Source of the DNA: Epiperipatus broadwayi
Lineage: Eukaryota; Onychophora; Udeonychophora; Euonychophora; Peripatidae
Length of the DNA stretch: 64,000 nucleotides
Assembly (NCBI GenBank): GCA_028023455.1
Contig: JAQFVV010000565.1
Coordinates: forward strand, 126,001-190,000
Direction of reading: 5' to 3'
Shown here: in pieces, positions 59,040 through 64,000 of the stretch
Position numbering within the stretch: position 1 is the first letter of the stretch
Layout: each line of letters begins with the position of its first letter
Notes under the pieces: model-generated
Database searches by the model: none
Told to the model about the DNA's origin: nothing
Seen by the model: the letters and a program-made list of their open reading frames with translations, nothing else
Program-made: the position numbers and the translations under genes

Positions 59040-59480
59040 TACAACACCAATTAAACATCACATTACACCAACTTATACAATGCTGTTAAACAGCAAATTG
59101 TTTTTTTTGTCACATTTATACCACCTAGTGTAAGGTGTAGTAACCAATAGATGCAAATTATAGTGCTTCATAAATTCCTATCCAGATTTTCCTATCCAAT
59201 ATCCCCAGATTACTTTTTATTTTTTGGGTTTCATCAGTGAGGTGCTTTGCGACTATATGAAAAAGTTGGCTTACATTGAAAAACATTCCCTTTTAAATTT
59301 GGGCTAGTAGTTTGATAATGAGACAAAAAATATAAAAGTTGGCTGCTAGAAAAAAAGTACATTAGCTCCAAAAGATTCAGGTGCACTGCTGCAAGATTCA
59401 AAGCACCTCACTGATGAAGACCAAAAGCTAGAAATTAGTTTGGAAATATCACAGATCAGCATTGGATAGTAAAATTGTAA
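59040..59480. mobile_element. H2-related inverted pair
   Basis: Minus copy (about 59040-59265) and plus copy (about 59335-59480). The plus ribozyme (59396-59450) keeps CUGAUGA (59411-59417), GAAA and a UU site, but stem II is reduced to weak pairs. The minus one has lost GAAA. Confidence 0.6.
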
Positions 59481-59489
59481 AGCAACATA

Positions 59490-59705
59490 TTAAATTTAAT
59501 GTTCACAAATCCAAATGTCCACACAATTCTTGTGCTAGTAAGGTCACTGGTCAGGCCACTGACACTTGAAGAAGAGAGAAAAATAATAATTTGCAAAACT
59601 TGTGTTATATACTGATCTATGTCTTATGTTTGAAAAATTCAAACAAATTTACATTTTCTTAAGATTTTTAGCAACTAATATTAGATGATAGGAATAGTTC
59701 AAGAT
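59490..59705 (+). mobile_element. SINE B copy
   Basis: 'ggtcaggccactgacacttg', 'aagaagagagaaa', 'cttgtgttatatac' and 'caactaatattagatgatag' follow the SINE B order. Confidence 0.6.
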
Positions 59706-59929
59706 ATAATAACTAAGCACCATTATTGCAAACTGGTCGTACAAATATTTTACTACATCTTTTGTACCAAACTCATGCTGAATTATGAAACATATATAGG
59801 ACTGATTACAACTCTGCACTGAAGTAAAACAAATAGGTGTCTAAATCAGTTCATAAAAGTCAATGATCTAAAAATATAATTACTGATGTACATAGAAAAT
59901 TGCAGCAAAAATAGTCTATGTGTTTTATT
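59706..59929. other. Unassigned spacer
   Basis: Nothing recognised. Confidence 0.4.
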
Positions 59930-60870
59930 AATTACAACACTATATTGGATTCAATTGATTTTTCTAAATTATGACATATTCTTAGGAAATTAGATATACT
60001 TGAATGTATCATTGATATTTTAAGAAACATCTATATGAAGAAGTAATTTCAGATAAAATGAACTGTAGTAATACAAGATAAAACCATTGTCAAAAAATTA
60101 CATAGGTCTAAGTACTATCACCTTACCTAATATATATTAAGGGAAAACAAAATAAATGAAAGAAAATATGAATTCAAGATTAGTACATACACCATCAAGA
60201 ACCTTAAGATATGTTGACAAAATCATACTTGTATCTGAAATACAAAATACCACAGAAACTTCATTCTGAAGGTTAAAGATTGGAATGCAGACATAGAATT
60301 AAGATTAACATAAAAGTACAAAGATTTTAATGATAGAAACAGAAGCCATCTTCAAAAAATAGAATAAATTGTGTAGAGATAATCAATAGTCTTTTAATTT
60401 TTTGGATTAGATGAACATTTCCTAGATAAAAGATTCAGCAAGGACTTGGAATAAGATATCTGAAAAGGATTTTTAATTGAAGAATTATGTTATCAGAATG
60501 ATCAAGCTTTGGTATCACTTATGATTCTCTATGGATGGAAAAGTTGAAGAAATCAAAACAATTATTGGTGCTTCTGAATTATTTATAATATTGAAAACTT
60601 TTACAAAATGTATGGATAAAAATAATAATGAATTAATAAATACATGATCAATTTTACTCAAATGCCTGCATGAAGTACAAATTATCCATTTGAAATTACT
60701 CTAATATTGAGGCAATATGATCAGAAAAAGATCTAATGCATGGCAAAGTTGGTGATGAAACAAATGGGTGACCAACAATGAGATGGATGGGCTTCATCAT
60801 TAAAATAATGGATGTGTTATGAAGCAGCATAAAAAATAATAAATACTATGCTGAATCATTCTATTGAATT
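59930..60870 (+). pseudogene. Decayed reverse transcriptase of a second RTE-like family
   Basis: Across frameshifts the plus strand reads 'FDSIDFSKLWHILRKLDI' (motif A region), 'LRYVDKIILVSE' (motif C, second Asp changed to Lys), 'KSTKILMIE' and 'ILYGWKS'. The order matches RTE-type reverse transcriptases. Many stops and indels. It is probably related to the 37.3-kb fragment. Confidence 0.55.
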
Positions 60871-60999
60871 GCAATTTGTAAGAAACATCAGAAGTCAACA
60901 TTTGCATTATAACGATTAGCTGCTACTGTTATTGCAATTCGTACTGCTACTACTAATTACCTAAAACATAAAATAATAATATTTAAATAAGGTATAGTA
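60871..60999. other. Short unassigned spacer
   Basis: Nothing recognised. Confidence 0.4.
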
Positions 61000-61300
61000 T
61001 ATATACTTACATTAGAGGTAATTAGAGAGGATTTGAACCTAGACTTTCAGCCCCCTTCAGTCCATTAAAGCTTGAAGATTTTCTATCTTTATATAAACTG
61101 AGAACTGATTATGTATGTGTGGGAGATGATGATGATCAGGACCAATTGGGAAGTTCTGGCTCAGCACAAAATATGTATATTGGTGATCATTTATCTTTTT
61201 AACATGTGGACATGGACATGTGCTTCAGTTGTTTAAGATAGAGTAGAATTGAAGGGAGCTTGAAAGTATGGATTCAAACCCATCTAATAAAACTAGTAAG
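61000..61300 (+). mobile_element. H1 family ribozyme-SINE, decayed, with an inverted 3' end at its left
   Basis: The left end (about 61015-61050) is a minus-strand H1 3' end ('gatttgaacctagacttt'), then a plus copy follows to 'gattcaaacccatc'. The ribozyme region 61132-61190 reads AUUGGGA and CAAAA in place of CUGANGA and GAAA, so it is dead. Confidence 0.6.
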
Positions 61301-61402
61301 TATTGATACACTTATACTATCCAGATGATGGCAGATAAGGTCCAGTTTGAATTATCAATGCTATAATATAATTTCAAGAAACTACACACACAAATAAATC
61401 TT

Positions 61403-61690
61403 AAATATATATATTTTTTTGCACATGAAAATCTTCATTTTACATATAAGAATATATTGTTAATGAATGTTGCCTTGACAACAGTTTGAAATTGTTGATT
61501 GTTATTGATATTGGGATTGTCTAAGTGTTGACTGATAAATCTTAAAACTATAATATTTTTTTGCACATGAAAATCTTCATTTTACATATAAGAATATATT
61601 GTTAAATGAATGTTGCCTTGACAACAGTTTGAAATTGTTGATTGTTATTGATATTGGGATTGTCTAAGTGTTGACTGGTTTTTAAAGAAA
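61403..61690 (+). repeat. 142-bp tandem duplication containing the SINE A 3' body
   Basis: The block from 'gcacatgaaaatcttc' (61421 and 61563) through the SINE A end 'agtgttgactg' is present twice with very few differences. The SINE end is the same as at 52.2 kb. Confidence 0.8.
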
Positions 61691-61732
61691 AATAAACAAA
61701 AGAAAATTGAGAGATTCTATCCATCCAAACAA

Positions 61733-61900
61733 CCAGAAATAATTTCACCATTGAAGTGGCTAGATCACCATCAATTACTAATAACAGTCTTGAGACTAAA
61801 CAAATATTTTCTAGAAATTTACAATAGTTTAACTTTAGAACTGTCCATTAGTAATTGATGGTTTCCTAGCAACATCAATGGTAAAGTTATCGCTGATTGT
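61733..61900. repeat. Imperfect hairpin-forming inverted repeat
   Basis: 'accatcaattactaat' on the left pairs with 'attagtaattgatggt' on the right, and 'accattgaagt' with 'acatcaatggt'. Arms of about 50 bp lie around a 60-bp spacer. Might be a small MITE or an inverted SINE remnant; no matching family in the window. Confidence 0.6.
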
Positions 61901-62126
61901 TTAAAGGATATAATCCCAAAATTTCCTTTGTTTACATCATAATAAACCCATGAGAATATTTAATTTAATATATCCTTACATAATGTTTTTCTTTCTTTTC
62001 TTTTAACATATGAAAAAAAAAACATCAGTGACATTTTTAAATTATCCTAAAATTTAAATAATTTTTATTTTTGATTAATTTTAATTTAAATAATTTTGTT
62101 TAAAATATTTTTGTTCTTTCATAAAA
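61901..62126. other. AT-rich unassigned spacer
   Basis: Nothing recognised. Confidence 0.4.
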
Positions 62127-62222
62127 GGAGTTGGTGGTCGAGAGGTCAGTGACAGCTGCTTTACAAACAGTTGTCCTAGGTTAGCGGGCTCGCTTCCCGG
62201 CTGATGCTATGACACATGAGAA
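62127..62222 (+). mobile_element. SINE A tRNA-like head
   Basis: 'ggtggtcgagaggtcagtg' (A box), 'gcgggctcgcttccc' (B box), 'gatgctatgacacatgag', A run. Nearly identical to 54.96 kb. Confidence 0.7.
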
Positions 62223-62615
62223 AAATATATATATATATCTTGTTTAGTACATTTCCCTCACTTTTTCACATTTATTTCACATTTCATTATAATGAATACA
62301 ACCACCTATTAAATCATTTTCTATGAACAAAAATGCATTTTGATTTTGAATGTCATAGATAATTAAAAAAAACAAAAATTTTTTTCCCTTTATTTATTAT
62401 TTCTTTTATTGGATGACTTTTCCCATATTATTTTTCCGGATAAAGGAGCTAAAATAGGCACAAATGTCTTACTAAATCCCTTTCTACTTTGTCCAAATTT
62501 GGATTTGAATTTATAAAAATTATATGCTCTTGATTAATATATAGGTTGTAAATTAAATTCTTTAAATAGGAATATAAGTGAGAGCTATGATTCTGATGAA
62601 ACTCCCCAAAAGTAC
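62223..62615. other. AT-rich unassigned region
   Basis: Nothing recognised. Confidence 0.4.
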
Positions 62616-62625
62616 ACTCAGCTGT

Positions 62626-63937
62626 CATCATCATCATCAACCATTATCAATCCACTGCAGGATGAAGGTCTCTCCAAGTTTAATCCATCTTCTCCGATCT
62701 TTAGCTTCTCTTCTCCACAACACCCCTGCACATTTTCTTATTGCATCCATCCATCTCACATGTGGTCTCTTTCTGGGTCTTTTACAATCTCTTGGAATCC
62801 AGTTTAAAATTTCAATTGTCCATCTATTATCATCTCTTCTAGCAATATGTCCAGCCCAACTCCATTTCAATCTTTTAATTTTTTCAATAAGATCAGTAAC
62901 ACCTGTTTGTTGTCTTACCCATACATTGCGTTTTCGATCTCTTCTTGTTACTCCCAACATACATCTTTCCATATTCCTTTGAGTGGTCTGAAGTCTCTGT
63001 ATTGCTCTTCTATTAAGTGTCCAAGTCTCAGATCCATAAGTAAGAACTGGTAAAACACATTTGTTAAAAACCATCCTTTTCAAACACATAGGCATATTTC
63101 TTTTTAGTATCAAGTTATTTCTACCAAAAGCACTCCAACCAAGTTTAATTCTATGATTAATTTCCTTCATTATGTTTCCATCTGTATTAATAATCTGACC
63201 AAGGTATTTGTAACTGTTAACTACTTCTAATTCTTCATAATCAATCTTTATTTTCATATTTTGAGCAAATCAATTAAACATTACTTTAGTCTTTTTAACA
63301 TTTATCTTTAGTCCTACTTTCATCTGCTAACTCCTGCAACATTTCCTGCAGCTCTGAAGCATTATTTGCAAAAACAACTACATCATCTGCAAAATCTAAA
63401 TGACTTAAATACTCTCCATTTACTTTCACTCCTTTAGTTTCCCATTTTAATCCACAAAATACTTCTTGCAGCACTGCTGTAAAGAGTTTTGAAGATATGG
63501 AGTCACCTTGTCTTACACCTTTCTCAATGTTGATTTTTTCAGTATCATTATGTAAACTAATTGTTGCTGTTGCATTTTTATAAATATTCTTTAAAATATG
63601 ACAATATTCTGGATCTATACCTTGATGATCCAATGCTTTAATCACTGAAAAAATGTGTATAGAATCGAATGCCTTTTCATAATCTACAAATCCAAAACAT
63701 AATGACAACTCATATTCGTTTGTCCTTTCTATGACTTCTCTCAATACTTGGATATGATCTATTGTACTAAAACCACTTTTAAATCTAGCTTGTTCTCTTG
63801 GTTGGTGGAAATCCAAAGTTCTCTGTAGACGAGTTGTAATTATCTTGGTAAAAATTTTATATAAAACTGATAAAAGGCTGATAGGTCCGTAATTTCTAAT
63901 ATCTTCTTTATCACCTTTTTTAAATATTAATATTATT
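62626..63937 (-). mobile_element. 5'-truncated RTE with target-site duplication
   Basis: The minus-strand RTE lies between two copies of 'actcagctgt' (62616-62625 and 63938-63947), a 10-bp target-site duplication that defines both ends. The 3' tail is short (GAT)n. Truncation falls in the reverse transcriptase shortly after the 'NAVIILIFKKG' block. By eye it is very similar to the 15.1-kb copy, so both derive from a recently active lineage. Confidence 0.9.
62637..63936 (-). pseudogene. RTE reverse transcriptase fragment (stop plus frameshift)
   Basis: It covers 'DKEDIRNYRPISLLS', 'VDYEKAFDSI', an intact 'TEKINIEKGVRQGDS' (deleted in the 15.1-kb copy), 'FADDVVVF' and the full C-terminus. Lesions: an 8-bp deletion near 63316 between short repeats shifts the frame, and TGA near 63269 replaces CGA in 'MFNRFAQN'. 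The endonuclease is missing. Non-functional. Confidence 0.85.
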
Positions 63938-63947
63938 ACTCAGCTGT

Positions 63948-64000
63948 ATCTAAGATGAAGTAATTATTTCATATGAAAAAAAAACAATAGAACTGTGCAG
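63948..64000. other. Window end, unassigned
   Basis: Target-site flank of the RTE; nothing else is visible. Confidence 0.4.

Overview
The window is a repeat-packed, very AT-rich stretch of an invertebrate animal nuclear genome. I find no host protein-coding gene, rRNA or convincing free-standing tRNA gene. The contents are decayed and a few young transposable elements: Penelope-like elements, RTE-type LINEs, a second LINE type with a zinc-knuckle C-terminus, mariner and hAT DNA transposon remnants, several SINE-like families, two tandem satellites, and very long AAT microsatellites. A mollusc such as a cephalopod is my best guess from this mix, but that is only a guess; other AT-rich metazoans fit too.

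The most interesting content is a set of short interspersed elements that carry type I hammerhead ribozymes (HHRs). I recognise at least four families with readable cores (called H1 to H4 here), a fifth decayed family (H5), and HHR-like folds in the Penelope-like terminal repeats and one SINE. H1 is about 468 bp, H2 about 380 bp. The cores CUGANGA...GAAA...UH are intact in copies at 975-1033(-), 1264-1322(+), 7801-7848(+), 50005-50063(-), 40053-40102(+) and 40120-40182(+). In each, stem I is split by an internal loop and stem III is minimal, often palindromic, as in retrozymes and Penelope-associated HHRs. Many copies sit in head-to-head inverted pairs with their 3' ends outward, and some are tandem dimers.

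Layout: 0.5-1.4 kb H3 and H2 inverted pairs; 2.1-2.4 kb microsatellite; 3.5-4.8 kb mariner helix-turn-helix remnant and H2 copies; 6.5-7.4 kb mariner with both inverted repeats; 7.5-8 kb H3 pair; 11.6-12.2 kb hAT remnant; 12.4-14.7 kb old RTE pieces; 15.1-18.1 kb nearly complete RTE; 20.7-25.3 kb LINE pieces, AAT arrays and Penelope palindromes; 25.9-27.5 kb 89-bp satellite interrupted by H1; 29.4-30.1 kb H5 and H2; 33.2-35.9 kb nearly intact Penelope-like element with 174-bp terminal repeats; 37-41.8 kb RTE fragment, H4 and Penelope palindromes; 42.9-44.7 kb H1, SINE B, H5; 45.5-46.9 kb 83-bp satellite; 47-62 kb SINE A/B, H1, H2, RTE fragments; 62.6-63.9 kb 5'-truncated RTE with a clear target-site duplication.

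How they may work together (inference): the RTE and Penelope-like enzymes are the plausible retrotransposition machinery, the HHR elements look like non-autonomous passengers whose transcripts could self-cleave, and the LINE 3' tails appear to seed the AAT arrays. Names H1-H5 and SINE A-C are local labels, not database families.
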